Source: Lepus europaeus (taxonomy: Eukaryota > Chordata > Mammalia > Lagomorpha > Leporidae). Taken from it: a stretch of DNA of 64,000 nt. Of the stretch, positions 24,079 through 35,249 are shown in pieces. The notes beneath the pieces are model-generated. The model worked only from the letters and a program-made list of their open reading frames with translations. It was not told where the DNA came from and did not search any database. Position 1 is the stretch's first letter; every line of letters begins with the position of its first letter. The DNA is taken from assembly GCF_033115175.1 (NCBI RefSeq), contig NC_084838.1:91663968-91727967 (forward strand), read 5' to 3'. A program made the position numbers and the translations under genes.

Positions 24079-25118
24079 AAAGAAAGTAGTTACATTTCTG
24101 AAATATGACTTGACCTAAATGCCACCATTCTCCAACCTCCCCTCATATGTGTTTCCCTGTCATGGTTCCTAGTGTCACCTCTGAGGCTGATGCTGTCTTT
24201 GTGCTTAGTCTACACCTGAGAGCTCCCTGGTGCTAGAATGGCCCCTCTGTGTCCTATTGATACGCTCTGAGTGTTCTTGTTTTGTTAGCTGCCTGGTGCT
24301 CAACTTGTATGGACCCTTTACTCACTGAATAAAGTGGCCTTGTTCTTGGGTCTCCCTTGTGAGCTGTTCATTGTGTTTCCCACCTGCCTTCTCCTTCCTG
24401 TGTCCTCTTTTGTCCTCTGTCCTGTTTGATGTCACTGAGCCTGACCCATTTGAACCTCATGGTCACTTAGCACTGGGTCATACCTAAAGTCTCACAAGTG
24501 CTTTGCAAGCCTGTTGGTGGGTTATGAAGCCAGATTACTGGGTCTTGATCAGCATTTAGAAAAAAGTAGCATCAAGTGGAACAAAAAAACCTAATGCAAG
24601 GCATGTACTATGGACTAGCTTCCTGATCCAGTTGTCTTGCACACCCGGCTGAGTAGCCAAGGCTTCAGGGAGACTCCTGTTCACACCAAAACGAAGCCAT
24701 TAGGTCTGAACCCCTCCTGAGACTGTCTGGGCCCCCTTCCATCTTTCTTTCCTGTTGCGCATTTCTCTGCTGTGCTTCTTGAATGTTCCCAACCAAGTTG
24801 CTCCTTGTTCCCTCAGGAAATGGCCTCCCCTGCTTGTGTCAGTCCCTCCTGTAGTCACCATTACCCATTTTTGTAAGTAAGTTTCACTCATTCTTGAGTC
24901 CATCTCAAATGCCAGCTGCCTTCACCACATCTCTTCTGATGATTGAATGAAGAGGTGAGCCTGAGCACACCCAGCAGCTCTATTTGCAGTGGGCACCTTG
25001 TGCTTCCTCCCACTCACCTGTGAGCTGCCTGTGTCCCCTGTGTGTGCAGGGTGGGCACTCAACTAACTTTCTAATCAGTATTTGCTTTGTTCTATCATAT
25101 AGCCAGACAAAATTATAT
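24079..25118. other. Low-repeat stretch of intron 1
   Basis: About 1 kb without a recognised repeat. No splice-flanked open frame with a known family is visible. Confidence 0.4.
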
Positions 25119-25128
25119 TATTTTCTTT

Positions 25129-25449
25129 CTCTCTCTCTCTCTCTCTTTTTTTTTTTTTTAGATTTGTTTATTTGAAAGGCAGAGAGAGAGAGATAAGTCT
25201 TCCATCCATTGGTTCATTCTTCCAGTTGGCCGCAATGGCCAGAGCTGTGCCTACCCGAAGCCAGAAGCTTCTTCGGGTTTCCCACACAGGTGCAGGGACC
25301 CAAGCACTTGGGCCATCTTCCACTGCTTTTCCCAGGCCATAGCAGAGAGCTGGATTGGAAGTGAAGCATTCGGGACTAGAACCGGCACCTGTAAGGGGTG
25401 CCGGCCCTGCAGGTGGTAGCTTTACCTGCTGTGCCACAGCATCGGCCCC
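25129..25449 (-). repeat. CSINE, older subfamily, - strand, with TSD
   Basis: Flanked by TATTTTCTTT (25119-25128 and 25450-25459). Complete, with a head ending CCACAGCATCGGCCCC. Confidence 0.92.
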
Positions 25450-25533
25450 TATTTTCTTTGAATATCTGGGTCATTGACCATTTTGTGAGTTTTTTTAATG
25501 TTTCTTATACTCTGGTTCATTTCTTTTCCTTCT

Positions 25534-25786
25534 TTAAAAAATTTATTTTTCTAAGGGCAAAGTGACAGAGAGACCGAGAGATCTTCCTTCTACTGGATCA
25601 CTATCCAAATGGATGCAGTAGCCAGGAGTGAGAACCTTCTGAGTCTCTCATGTGGGTGGCGGAGGCCTAAGTACTTTTGCCATCCATCTGTTGCTTTCCT
25701 AGGCACATTAACAGGAAACATGATCAGAAGCAGAGCAATTGGTACTTGAACTGGCACTCTGAAATGGGATTTCAGTATTACAAGCA
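25534..25786 (-). repeat. CSINE, diverged, - strand
   Basis: AAAATTTATTTTTCTAAGGG, GATCTTCCTTCTACTGGATC, AGGCACATTAACAGG; the head is decayed. Confidence 0.82.
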
Positions 25787-25911
25787 AACTGAAAGATGCT
25801 CACAGTTAAGGGTAGGGGGAGGCATTTACTTAAATAATTTTCCTGTTAATATTTGAAACTTTCTCTGATACTGTACACGAGTGTGTTTACTCAGTGAAGA
25901 CCTGTGAGTGG

Positions 25912-26145
25912 TTCTCAATTTGGCCTGATAGTTTAGACATTTTGCAGTGTCTGGAGGCATTTTTGATTGTTGCAGTCTGGGGGAAAGGTTATTAACTGCA
26001 GGCATCCATTGGGCAGGGGCCAGGGATGCTGCTAAGCATTCTACAATGAACAAGAGCCCCCATAGCAAAGAACTTCCTGGCTCCAAATAGGGTATCAGTG
26101 GTACCAAAGCAAGGAGATCCTGGTGTGAACAAATCAAAGAACCCT
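25912..26145 (+). repeat. MER20-type hAT DNA transposon fragment
   Basis: GTGGTTCTCAATTTGGCC, GTGTCTGGAGGCATTTTTG, CAGGGATGCTGCTAAGCAT and CTACAATGAACAAGAGCCCC follow MER20 in order. MER20 copies have been reported as enhancers elsewhere; nothing here shows activity. Confidence 0.85.
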
Positions 26146-26231
26146 AAGATAATACCAGGTAAGTGTTGAAGTAGAGACTTCTAACTATATCAGAAAGATG
26201 AGGCCGAAAGTATAACTTAGTTTTCTAAATT

Positions 26232-26380
26232 AGAATATACCCATAGAGAGCGATTCAAAAGTTGGTGAAATTGGAATTAAATGATACTTTTATTTTGGTA
26301 CAGAAAATTTTGAAACCATAAATATGAGAGACCGGTCTGCAAAAAGGTCATGGAAAATGAAGATTATGAAAAAAGCATGC
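26232..26380. repeat. Palindromic MITE-like element, part 1
   Basis: GGAATTAAATGATACTTTTA, TTTTGGTACAGAAAATTTTG and GGTCATGGAAAATGAAG match related copies near 42.97, 61.35 and 62.77 kb. It is split by the CSINE at 26381-26802, with a possible right end TGCCATAAACTTTTTGAAGA at 26864-26883. Confidence 0.6.
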
Positions 26381-26802
26381 AGGGACCTGTGCTGTGGTGC
26401 AGTGGGTCCCCTGGCCTTTGGCGCCGGCATCTCATGTGGGTCCCAGCTGCCTACTTCTGATACAGCTCCCTGCTAATGGACCTGGGGAAGCAGCAGAGGA
26501 TGGCTTCAGTGCTTGGGCCCCTGCAACCCACGTGGGAGATCAGGAAGAAGCTCCTGGCTCCTGGCTTTGGATCTGCACACTTCTGATCCAGGTCTTAGCT
26601 ATAATGCACCTGGGGAAGCAGCGGAGGATGACCCAAGTGCTTGGATCCCTGCACTCGCTTGGGAGACTCAGATAAAGTTCCTGGCTTTGGCCTGGCCCAG
26701 CACCAGCTGTTGTGGCTGTTTGGAGAATAAACCAGCAGATGGAAGATTCTCTCTCTCTTTTTCTCTGTAACTGTGCCTTTCATATAAATAAAAATAAAAT
26801 TC
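26381..26802 (+). repeat. CSINE with internal duplication, + strand
   Basis: About 420 bases rather than about 330. After the head the element passes through its middle twice: TTCTGATACAGCTCCCTGCT ... GGATCTGCACAC, then TTCTGATCCAGGTCTTAGCT ... before the usual CT-rich run and AATAAAAATAAAA tail. See findings. Confidence 0.9.
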
Positions 26803-27105
26803 TTATAAATGACTCATCTGAAGAAAAAGAATTATAATAAAAAATTCATCTTTTAATTCTATTTGCCATAAACTTTTTGAAGAACTCCTGTGTATACATC
26901 TTAGCTCTAATATTTTTAAACCCACATTGTTTTTCATTTTAGTTTTCTGAAATTTGTACTAATGGAAATTTTTACATACTCTATACATTCCAACTTTACA
27001 CAATCAACCATAGGAATATGTGTCAAATATGCTAATCTGAAAAAAAAAGATATTTTAGAATTAGAAAAATTAGTTTTCTAATACGATTTATAAACAATTT
27101 TCTAA
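26803..27105. other. AT-rich; right end of palindromic element, otherwise nothing
   Basis: Holds the likely right arm of the MITE-like element (to about 26890). The rest is unassigned. Confidence 0.45.
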
Positions 27106-27120
27106 ACAAAACAGATGTAT

Positions 27121-27378
27121 GGAGGCCGGCGCTGTGGTGTAGCGGGTAAAGCTGCTGCCTGCAGTGCCAGCATCCCCACATGGATGCTGGTTCGAGTCCT
27201 GGCTGTTCCACTTCCAATCCAGCTCTCTGCTATGGCCTGAGAAAGCAGTAGAAGATGGCCCAAGTCTTTAGGCCCCTGCACCCACATTGGAGACCTGGAA
27301 GAAGCTCCCGGCTCCTGGCTTCGGATCCACACAACTCTGGCTCTTGTGGCCATCTGGGGAGTGAACCAGTGGATGGAA

Positions 27379-27409
<31 letters not shown>

Positions 27410-27511
27410 CTCCCCCTCCCCCTCCCCCTCTCTCCCTCTCCCTCTCTCCTTTCTCCTCTCTCCTCTCTCCTCTCTATGTAACTCTTTCAAATAAATAAAT
27501 CTTTAAAAAAA
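27121..27511 (+). repeat. CSINE, older subfamily, + strand, with TSD and expanded CT/CCCCT tract
   Basis: GGAGGCCGGCGCTGTGGTGT to AAATAAATAAATCTTT. AACAGATGTAT occurs just before (27110-27120) and after the tail (27514-27524). The CT-rich zone has grown to about 95 bases of CT and CCCCCT repeats at 27381-27475. Confidence 0.95.
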
Positions 27512-27524
27512 CAAACAGATGTAT

Positions 27525-28392
27525 AAATGGTTTAGATAAAAGTATTCTTAAGTTCTCTGAATGTTTCCATATAGCTCGTCGTTTATTTCAGTTTTGTTTT
27601 TGTTTTCGCTAGAAGTAAGTTCTGGGAAGACCTTGCTCATTATTTAGCTGTGAGAACAGTGTCTGGTGCACATGGATGTGACTCACAGTTACCCGTGTCC
27701 CCTGGAAGAGGGGCTGCAAGCAGCAGGAGGGGTGGGGAGGCAGGTCCTCCAAGTGCAGTGGTGTGCATGGCTGGGGTCAGCCTGGCTCCTGGTTTGGAGG
27801 GTTGTCTGCATAAACCTTCCCACTTCTGTTGTATGAGTGTGAGGCAGAAGGGCTGACTGCTGGGGTGGATTGGCTGAATTTAGCTGTCTTTTCTCATTGT
27901 ATCTAGTTTTGTGACGTGGTTTTCAGGTGTTCGAGGGACAGGGTAGAGTTAATCTTGATACACAATGGTATCTACAAAGGAGGAGGTCAGTTTGCAGATG
28001 GTAGTGAGGGAGCTGGGATTTAGAAAAAATACGCCCGCGCCCCGGTTGTTGGCATTTCTCAGTTGTCTTGGAATAGAAGAACTTTTTTGGGAAGAATAAA
28101 TGTTTCAAGTTGGCATCTTGCTGGTAAGTGAGGGCCAGTGTTCTGGAGTGCTGTTGCTGAAGGAATGACTGTTCACAGGTGTGAAGTGCTCCTGGGAGCT
28201 GAAACCCATCTGTGGGAGGGTAACACCAACCCGGCATGAGGGGATCACTGGCCCCTTGGAAGATTCCGATCACTTGAGCATATAGGAGTTTGTAGGTGTC
28301 ACTCTCTTAAAACAAATTGTGTAAATCTGAGATGCATTTTTCGTAAATTCTGATAATTTTGTCATTTCATTTTTTGGTATGGAAACTTTTTA
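27525..28392. other. Low-repeat stretch of intron 1
   Basis: About 870 bases, partly G-rich (27640-27860), with no supported gene or repeat. Confidence 0.4.
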
Positions 28393-28686
28393 TGAAGATT
28401 TATTTATTTATTAGAGAGGAAGAGAGAGTTTTCCATCCACTGGTTCACTCCCCAGATGTCCGCAACTACCAGAGCTGAGCCAATCCAAAGCCAAGAGCCT
28501 GGAGCTTCTTCCAGGTCTCCCAATTGGGCGCAGGGGCCCAAGGACTTGGGCCATCTTCTGCTGCTTTCCCAGGCCATAGCAGAGAGCTGGATCAGAAGTG
28601 GAGCAGCCGAGAATTGAACCGGCGCCCATATGGGATGCTGAAACTGCAGGCAGAGGCTTTATCCATTATGCCATGGCACCGGCCCC
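28393..28686 (-). repeat. CSINE, older subfamily, - strand
   Basis: AAGATTTATTTATTTATTAG tail complement, complete body, head ending CCATGGCACCGGCCCC. Confidence 0.92.
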
Positions 28687-28799
28687 TTGGTGTGAAATTT
28701 TAACAAGAATAATATTGCTAGGGTTTAACTGAGTCAATAGACTTATCATAAGCTAAATAGAATCTGAATACAAACATTGTGGATATTTCCTTCTATTAC

Positions 28800-29120
28800 C
28801 TTTTTTTAAGATTTTTTTTTATTTGAAAGAGTAAGGTAAAAACAGGAATCTTCTTCCACTGGTTTACTCCTCAGGTAGCCACAATGATTGGACCTGGGCT
28901 AGGCCTCAGTTAGCCTGAAGCTAGGAACCTAGAACTTCATCCTTGCCTCCCACTGTGGGTAGCAGGAGCCCAAGCACACTAGGCATCCTCCACTGCTTTC
29001 CCAAGCACATTAATGGGGAGCTGGATCGAATGTGCAGCAGCCAGGACTACAACTAGCACCCCATATGGGATTCCCATGTCACAGGTGGCAGCTTAATACA
29101 TTGAGCCACAGTGGTGGCCC
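28800..29120 (-). repeat. CSINE, older diverged copy, - strand
   Basis: TTAAGATTTTTTTTTATTTG tail complement, CTTCCACTGGTTTACTCC, head ending GAGCCACAGTGGTGGCCCC. Confidence 0.88.
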
Positions 29121-29199
29121 CCCCTTTTACCATTTTATATTTTGATTTTAAAGGTCTATAAAGTTTTCTTTCAACTTTTTTTTAATGAACCACTCCCCC

Positions 29200-29234
29200 T
29201 TTTTTTTTTTTTTAAATTTTCGACAGGCAGAGTG

Positions 29235-29266
<32 letters not shown>

Positions 29267-29554
29267 AAGGTCTTCCTTTGCCGTTGGTTCACCCTCCAAT
29301 GGCCGCCGCGGTAGGCGCGCTGTGGCCGGCGCACCGCGCTGATCCGATGGCAGGAGCCAGGTGCTTCTCCTGGTCTCCCATGGGGTGCAGGGCCCAAGCA
29401 CTTGGGCCATCCTCCACTGCACTCCCTGGCCACAGCAGAGAGCTGGCCTGGAAGAGGGGCAACCGGGATAGGATCGGTGCCCCGACCGGGACTAGAACCC
29501 GGTGTGCCGGCGCCGCAAGGCGGAGGATTAGCCTATTGAGCCGCGGCGCCGGCC
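29200..29554 (-). repeat. CSINE, young poly(A) subfamily, - strand
   Basis: Complete and nearly undiverged (CGACAGGCAGAGTGGACAGT to GAGCCGCGGCGCCGGCC). The flanks CCACTCCCCCT / CCACTCCCTTA indicate a TSD of about 8 bp. Confidence 0.95.
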
Positions 29555-29814
29555 CACTCCCTTATTTTTTTAAAAGGAAATAAAAGTTTTATTATTGAAT
29601 AAGCATTGAACCAAATTATCACATTACAGGCACTTTGATAAAGTCACAGAGAAAAAAGAAATCTCATCTTTTTATTTAGTCTGGCAGGTATCCATTACAT
29701 GTGTCCTAATTGCTGTTATCCAAAGGAAAAATAAAACTGCCTTTTCACAGGTGGGAAGTTCCAAGCACCTAGGCCTTCTGAGAAGACAGGGTAACAAGGC
29801 AATGCCCTTGTTTT

Positions 29815-29861
29815 TATTATTGTTTTGAATTATGGTAAAATACAGGTAGCATAATGTTACT
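29815..29861 (-). repeat. Ancient L1M 3' end, - strand, segment 1
   Basis: ATGGTAAAATACAGGTAGCA is the start of an old L1 3' end that continues at 30178 after a CSINE. Confidence 0.7.
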
Positions 29862-30177
29862 TATTTTTATTTATTTTAAAGATAAAGTTACAGAGAGAGG
29901 TAGAGGCACAAAGAGAGGTCTTCCATCCACTGGTTCACTCCCCAGTTGGCCGCAATGGCTGGAGCTGCGCCCATCTGAAGCCAGGAGCCAGGAGCTTCTT
30001 CCAGGTCTCCCATGCGGGTGCATGGGCCCAAGGACTTGGGTCATCTTCTTCTGCTTTCCCAGGCCATAGCAGAGAGCTGGATTGGAAGTGGCGTAGCCGG
30101 GACTAGAACCAGCACCCATATGGGATGCCGGTGCTTCAGGCCAGGGCTTTAACCCACTGCGCCAAATTGCCGGCCCC
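29862..30177 (-). repeat. CSINE, older subfamily, - strand, with TSD, inside L1
   Basis: AATGTTACT at 29853-29861 and 30178-30186; complete element with a head ending CAAATTGCCGGCCCC. Confidence 0.94.
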
Positions 30178-30437
30178 AATGTTACTGTTTTTAAGTGTAC
30201 AGTTCAGTGGTGTTAAGTACATTCAAATTGTTGTGTAACCATCACCAATATCCATCTACAGAATTTTTTTCGTTTTGCAAGACTCTATACCCTTTATATA
30301 ACCACTCCCCCCATTCATCCCCAATCCAACCCCTGGTAACCACCTTTCTACTTTCTGTCTTTGTGAATTTCAGTTCTCCATGAGTACCTCCTGAGTAGGA
30401 TAATACAATATGTCTCCTTTTGTGTCTGACTTTTTTT
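30178..30437 (-). repeat. Ancient L1M 3' end, - strand, segment 2
   Basis: AAGTGTACAGTTCAGTGGTG, GTGTAACCATCACCAATATC and CTGGTAACCACCTTTCTACT are unmistakable old L1 3' wording in reverse orientation. Confidence 0.93.
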
Positions 30438-30741
30438 ATTTTATTTTTTAAAAAGATTTATTTCTTTATTTGAATCAGAGTTACACAGAGAAGGAGAAAC
30501 AGAGGGTCTTCCATCCACTGATTCATTCCCCAATTGGCTGCGATGGCCAGAGCTGCGCCAGTCCGAAACCAGGAGCCCTTCATGAGTGCAGGGGCCCATG
30601 AACTTGGGGCATCTTTGCTTTCCCGGGCCATAGCAGGGAGCTGGGTGGGAAGTGGAGCACCAGGACTCGAACCAGCGCCCATATGGGATGCCAGCACTGC
30701 AGGTGTTGGCTTTACCTGCTATGCCACAGCACCAGCCCCCA
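30438..30741 (-). repeat. CSINE, older subfamily, - strand, inside L1
   Basis: Complete body and head. The flanks TGTCTGACTTTTTT / TGCCTGGCTTTTTT look like a decayed TSD. Confidence 0.92.
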
Positions 30742-30838
30742 TGCCTGGCTTTTTTCACTTGACATCATGTCCATAAGGTTCATAAATTTTGTAGCATGTC
30801 ACATGTCAGAATTCCCTTCCTTTTAAAGGCTGGATAAT

Positions 30839-30843
<5 letters not shown>
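30742..30843 (-). repeat. Ancient L1M 3' end, - strand, segment 3
   Basis: GTCCATAAGGTTCATAAATT, GTAGCATGTCACATGTCAGA and AAAGGCTGGATAATGTTCT. Confidence 0.9.
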
Positions 30844-30874
<31 letters not shown>

Positions 30875-31199
30875 ACAGGCAGAATGGACAATGAGAGAGA
30901 GACAGAGAGAAAGGTCTTCCTTTTGCTGTTGGTTCACCCTCCAATGGCTGCCGTGGCTGGCGCGCTGCGACCGGCGCACCGCGCTGATCCGAAGCCAGGA
31001 GCCAGGTGCTTCTCCTGGTCTCCCATGGGGTGCAGGGCCCAAGGACTTGGGCCATCCTCCACTGCACTTCCTGGCCACAGCAGAGAGCTGGCCTGGAAGA
31101 GGGGCAACCGGGACAGGATCGGTGCCCCGACCGGGACTAGAACCTGGTGTGCCGGCGCCGCAAGGCGGAGGATTAGCCTAGTGAGCCGCGGCCCCGGCC
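30844..31199 (-). repeat. CSINE, young poly(A) subfamily, - strand, with TSD, inside L1
   Basis: GGATAATGTTCT at 30832-30843 and 31200-31211. Long poly(T) at 30842-30873; the body is near consensus. Confidence 0.96.
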
Positions 31200-31519
31200 G
31201 GATAATGTTCTATTATATGGATAGATCACATTGCTTATCCATCTGTGCGTGGTTATTTGGGTTGCATTAATTTTTGTTTATTGTGAATAACACCGCCATG
31301 AACATGAGTATGCAAATAACTCTTTGAGACCAAATGTGCAGTGGCTGGACTATGTGATAGTTTTATGTTTAACTTTATGAGGAGCCACTACTATTTTCCA
31401 TGACAGCTGTACCATTTAATATGCCTACTAGTAGTGCATAAGGCTTCCAGTTCCTCCACGTCTTGCCAATACTTTTTGTCTTGTCCTGAAGGCATTGTGG
31501 TATTGATTTAATGTATTTT
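31200..31519 (-). repeat. Ancient L1M 3' end, - strand, segment 4
   Basis: CTATTATATGGATAGATCAC, CCATGAACATGAGTATGCAA and GCTGTACCATTTAATATGCC. Confidence 0.9.
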
Positions 31520-31846
31520 TAGTGTTTTTTTTTTTTTTAAGATTTATTTATTTATTTGAAAGGCAGAGATATAGAGAGAGGAGACAGGCCTTCTATCTGC
31601 TGGTTCACTTCCCAAATGGCTGCAATGGCTGGGGCTGGGCCAGGCTGAAGTCAAGAGCCGGTAGCTTCTTCCTGGGTCTCCCATGGTGCAAGGGCCCAAG
31701 CACTTGGGCCATCTTCTGCTGCTTTCGTAGGCACATTAACAGGGAGCTGGATCAGAAGTGGAGCAGCTAGGACTCAAACCGGTGCCCATATGGGATGCTG
31801 ACACGGCATGCAGAGGTTTAACCTGCTATGCCACAGCACCTGCCCC
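31520..31846 (-). repeat. CSINE, older subfamily, - strand, with TSD, inside L1
   Basis: TTGATTTAATGTATTT (31503-31518) and TTGATTTAATATTT (31847-31860) flank a complete copy. Confidence 0.93.
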
Positions 31847-31895
31847 TTGATTTAATATTTCTCTAATGACTGGTGAGGCTGAGCATTTTTTTCAT
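31847..31895 (-). repeat. Ancient L1M 3' end, - strand, segment 5
   Basis: CTCTAATGACTGGTGAGGCT continues the L1 reading order. The copy is then lost in a CT-rich run. Confidence 0.7.
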
Positions 31896-31896
31896 G

Positions 31897-31955
31897 TTTC
31901 CTCCCTCTCTCCTTCCCTCCCTCCCCTGCTTCCTTCTCTCCTTCCTTCCTTCCCT
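31897..31955. repeat. CT-rich simple repeat
   Basis: Repeats of CCCTCTCT and CTTCCTTC fill this stretch between the old L1 and the next CSINE. Confidence 0.9.
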
Positions 31956-32227
31956 TTATTTATTTATTTGAAAGGCAGAAGCAGAGAGAGAGAGAGGTCT
32001 TCCATCTGCTGGTTCACTCCCCAAATGGCTGCAGTGGCTGGAGCTGGGCTGATCCAAAGCCTGGAGCCAGGAGCTACCTCTGTGTCTCCCATGTGGATGC
32101 AGGGGCCCAAGGATTTGGGCCATCTTCTACTGCTTTCCCAGGCCATAGCAGAGAGCTGGATCAGAAGTGGAGCAGCTGGGACTCGAACCTGCGCCCATAT
32201 GGGATGCCATGCCACAGCACCGGCCCC
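31956..32227 (-). repeat. CSINE, older subfamily, - strand, head shortened
   Basis: TTTATTTATTTATTTGAAAG, GA-rich run, complete middle. The head jumps from GGGATGCCATG straight to CCACAGCACCGGCCCC, an internal deletion. Confidence 0.92.
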
Positions 32228-33981
32228 TCCATTTCTTTATTTTAAAAGAAATCTTTTTCCTTGGTTTTCAGACTGTTGCACCCATTCTTACAGAATAAAC
32301 ACAATAAAGTAGGTAGGAGAATCTCATTCAGCTATGATTTCAGGTTTCCTGACATTGTTAAGGTATGTCATAGCATTTGAATAGAACTTTTAAAGAAAAC
32401 AAAAAGATCTGCCACCAAATTGTAGTTGGTTTTTGTGTTCTCATTTGTCAGTGGGACAAGTTTGTAGCAGCAGTGCTTGAGTAAGCTTGACCCACCTGCC
32501 TAATACCTGTTGACTAGGTGGGTGGTAGAGGTCCAGCCTGTTTTGTAAACTCAAGAATGTAGGCCAACTTGTGCCCCTGGGTGATCCAGGCTGACTTCTG
32601 CTAGTTGGATTGGAGAGAGAAGGCACACTTCCTGATATGGTGTACAAGTATTCTGAGGGGAAAAGCCGCATTTTTCTTGGTGCCAGCAGCTCTATTTATG
32701 ACAGCCCATAGTGTTTCAGGCGCTTTATGAGCAGCACAAGGGAACCTTTTTCACATGACTTATTCAAGAAAAAATAGTGTGGGCATTTATGGAGTGGTTC
32801 CTGTCTGTGAGTGATTCTGAGCTGTTTCATGTAGTTTGTTTAATCATCCCAGCTATCTTGTGAGGGAGAAGAGTGCTGTTACATTGGTAGGTGGAGGGAA
32901 GGGGGTGCAGAGAGTATTCCTAGGGTGGTGGGATTTCCCGCCTGGAGGCACACACAGACTCTCCAGCTGTGGCTTCACTGGCCATCAGGCAGTGATGGTT
33001 CTGGGTTTTCATTCTCAGGGTTTGCCCAATCACTGTTTTTCAGAATTAATAAATACTTCTACTTGTCAAGTGAGTGGGACAGCTTTAATCATTGTTGCTT
33101 GTAAAAATGCCAAGTTTTATTTTCCTTTTTAATGATGAATCTCGAAGCTGTTACCCAGGAATCTGGGATCAGTTTATGTTAGCATGGAACTATCATTGTG
33201 AGCTGTGTACAGAGTACTTCCTTAGGAGCCGAAGTGGATCCTTTTTGCTGCAGCTTGAACTTTTCTGTGCTCTCTGTGCTACTGTACTTCTTAGGATGAG
33301 ACTGTGGGCAGGTGTCTTACCTGTTACTGTCTCAGGCTGGTGTTGGTTGAGAAGACTGAAGTGGGTGCCCCTTAGGCTGTGTACAGAAGGAGTATCTGAG
33401 TTTTACCTCCTCCATCTTTAGTTGCATTTTGTTATGGTAATCATGGCAGCCCTGGCAACAAGTAATCCAAGTCTGGTGCTCCTGGCAGGGCAGATGGTCT
33501 CCTTGGGTGTTAGCCTGGGGTTTCAGTAAAGAGGCATTTCAGAATTCAGTCTGCTCTGCCTTTGTTGGAGAGTGATTTTACCCCCTTTTAAAGGCTACTT
33601 GTAAGTCAGTAGTTTGGGAGGGTTTAGTGTTTTGGCTTCTTTATACTTTTGAGGAGTTAAAATGCAATTATCTTCTCAACCTTGTTTAGTAGTTTGCACT
33701 TCTAAAATTAAAATTAAGAACTAGAGTTGCAGGGCAGAGGACGAGAAGAGGCAGGTGAGGAGGTGAGGAGAAGGGAGAAACTGAAGACTGGAGGAGAAGC
33801 GACGACCCTCCAGTCCGCCAGGCTGTGGTTCCCCAAAGCACAAGTCCTTATACTTCATTTTTATTTTTAATTAAATTGTCTGTTCAGTCCCAGAGTCTTT
33901 TTCCTTTTCCCATCCACACTTTTTTTTTCCCCTGGAATCAAATCTTCCACCAAGGTTTTTAGTAAACTTTTTTGAGTTAAA
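32228..33981. other. Mostly unassigned intron 1; MIR-like text near 32.8 kb
   Basis: About 1.75 kb without a CSINE. GTTTAATCATCCCAGCTATC and TTGTGAGGGAGAAGAGTGC at 32836-32880 resemble a MIR core. A purine-rich run lies at 33720-33800. No gene seen. Confidence 0.45.
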
Positions 33982-34288
33982 TTATTTTTTTAAAGATTTA
34001 TTTATTTGCTTTGGAAGTCAGAATTACAAAGGGAGAGAGAGAGAGATAGAGATCTTTGATCTGCTGGTTCACTCAGTTAGCCGCAATGGCCAGGTCAAAG
34101 CCAGGAGCCAGGAGCTTCTTCTGAGTCTCCCATGTGGGTGGCAGGGACCTATACACTTAGGCTATCTTCACTGCTTTTCCCTGGCAATTAACAGAGAGCT
34201 GGAGCTGCCGAGACAGGTACTGGTGCCCTTATGGGGTGCTGGCATTGTGGGCAGTGGCTATATCCACTACACCATAACACCAAACCCC
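33982..34288 (-). repeat. CSINE, older diverged copy, - strand
   Basis: AAGATTTATTTATTTGC tail complement, GA run, CTGATCTGC-type box, head ending CTACACCATAACACCAAACC. Confidence 0.87.
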
Positions 34289-34523
34289 TTTGACATAAAT
34301 CTTACTAGATGGTTTATGAGTGTCTTATAAATACTATCAGTTGTTTGATAGCATTTATTCATTCATGAATTTACAGTTAGCCAAGTTCTATGCCTTGTAG
34401 GCTTTCCTGTTTCTCAGCTGGACTGTCGGGGAAGATTTCTGTTTTCTGGCAGTACGCTTTTTGAGATGGCTGTTTAGGCTAAAATTCATTTTTCAGGATC
34501 TTATTTTTGCTTTATTCATAAAA

Positions 34524-34842
34524 ATTTTTTTTTTTTTGACAGGCAGAGTGGACAGTGAGAGAGAGAGACAGAGAGAAAGGTCTTCCTTTTGCCATTGGTT
34601 CACCCTCCAATGGCCGCCGCAGCCAGCATGCTGCGGCCGGTGCACCGCACTCATCTGAAGCCAGGAGCCAGGCGCTTTTCCTGGTCTCCCATGTGGGTGC
34701 AGGGCCCAAGAACTTGGGCCATCTTCCACTGCACTCCGGGGCCACAGCAGAGAGCTGGCCTGGAAGAGGGGCAACCGGGACTAGAATCTGGTGTGCTGGC
34801 GCCGTAGGTGGAGGATTAACCTATTGAACTGCGGTGCCGGCC
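34524..34842 (-). repeat. CSINE, young poly(A) subfamily, - strand
   Basis: TTTGACAGGCAGAGTGGACA to GCGGTGCCGGCC; about 30 bases are missing before the B-box complement. Confidence 0.94.
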
Positions 34843-34900
34843 TCATCAAATTGTTTTGAGGTAGTCTTTTTGATGATATCTTGTAGAATATTAACTTTTG

Positions 34901-35230
34901 GGGCCGGTAATATGGCGCAGCGGGTTGATGCCCTGGCCTGAAGCGCCAGCATCCCATATGGGCGAAGGTTCGAGACCCGGCTGCTCCTCTTCCGATCCAG
35001 CTCTCTGCTATGGCCTGGGAAAGCAGTAGAAGATGGCCCAAGTCCTTGGGTCCCTGCACCCAGGTGGGAGACCCAGAAGAATCTTCTGGCTCCTGGCTTC
35101 GGATTGGTGCAGCTCTGGCCATTGCACCCAGTTGGGGAGTGAACCAGCGGATGGAAGACCTTTCTCTCTGTCTCTCTCTCTCACTGTCTATTACTCTACC
35201 TCTCAAATAAATAAATAAAAATCTTTTTTA
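34901..35230 (+). repeat. CSINE, older subfamily, + strand
   Basis: GGGGCCGGTAATATGGCGCA, CATCCCATATGGGCGAAGG, GGTTCGAGACC B box, tail AAATAAATAAATAAAAATC. The next CSINE inserted just beyond its tail. Confidence 0.94.
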
Positions 35231-35249
35231 AAAAATCTATATTCAATTT

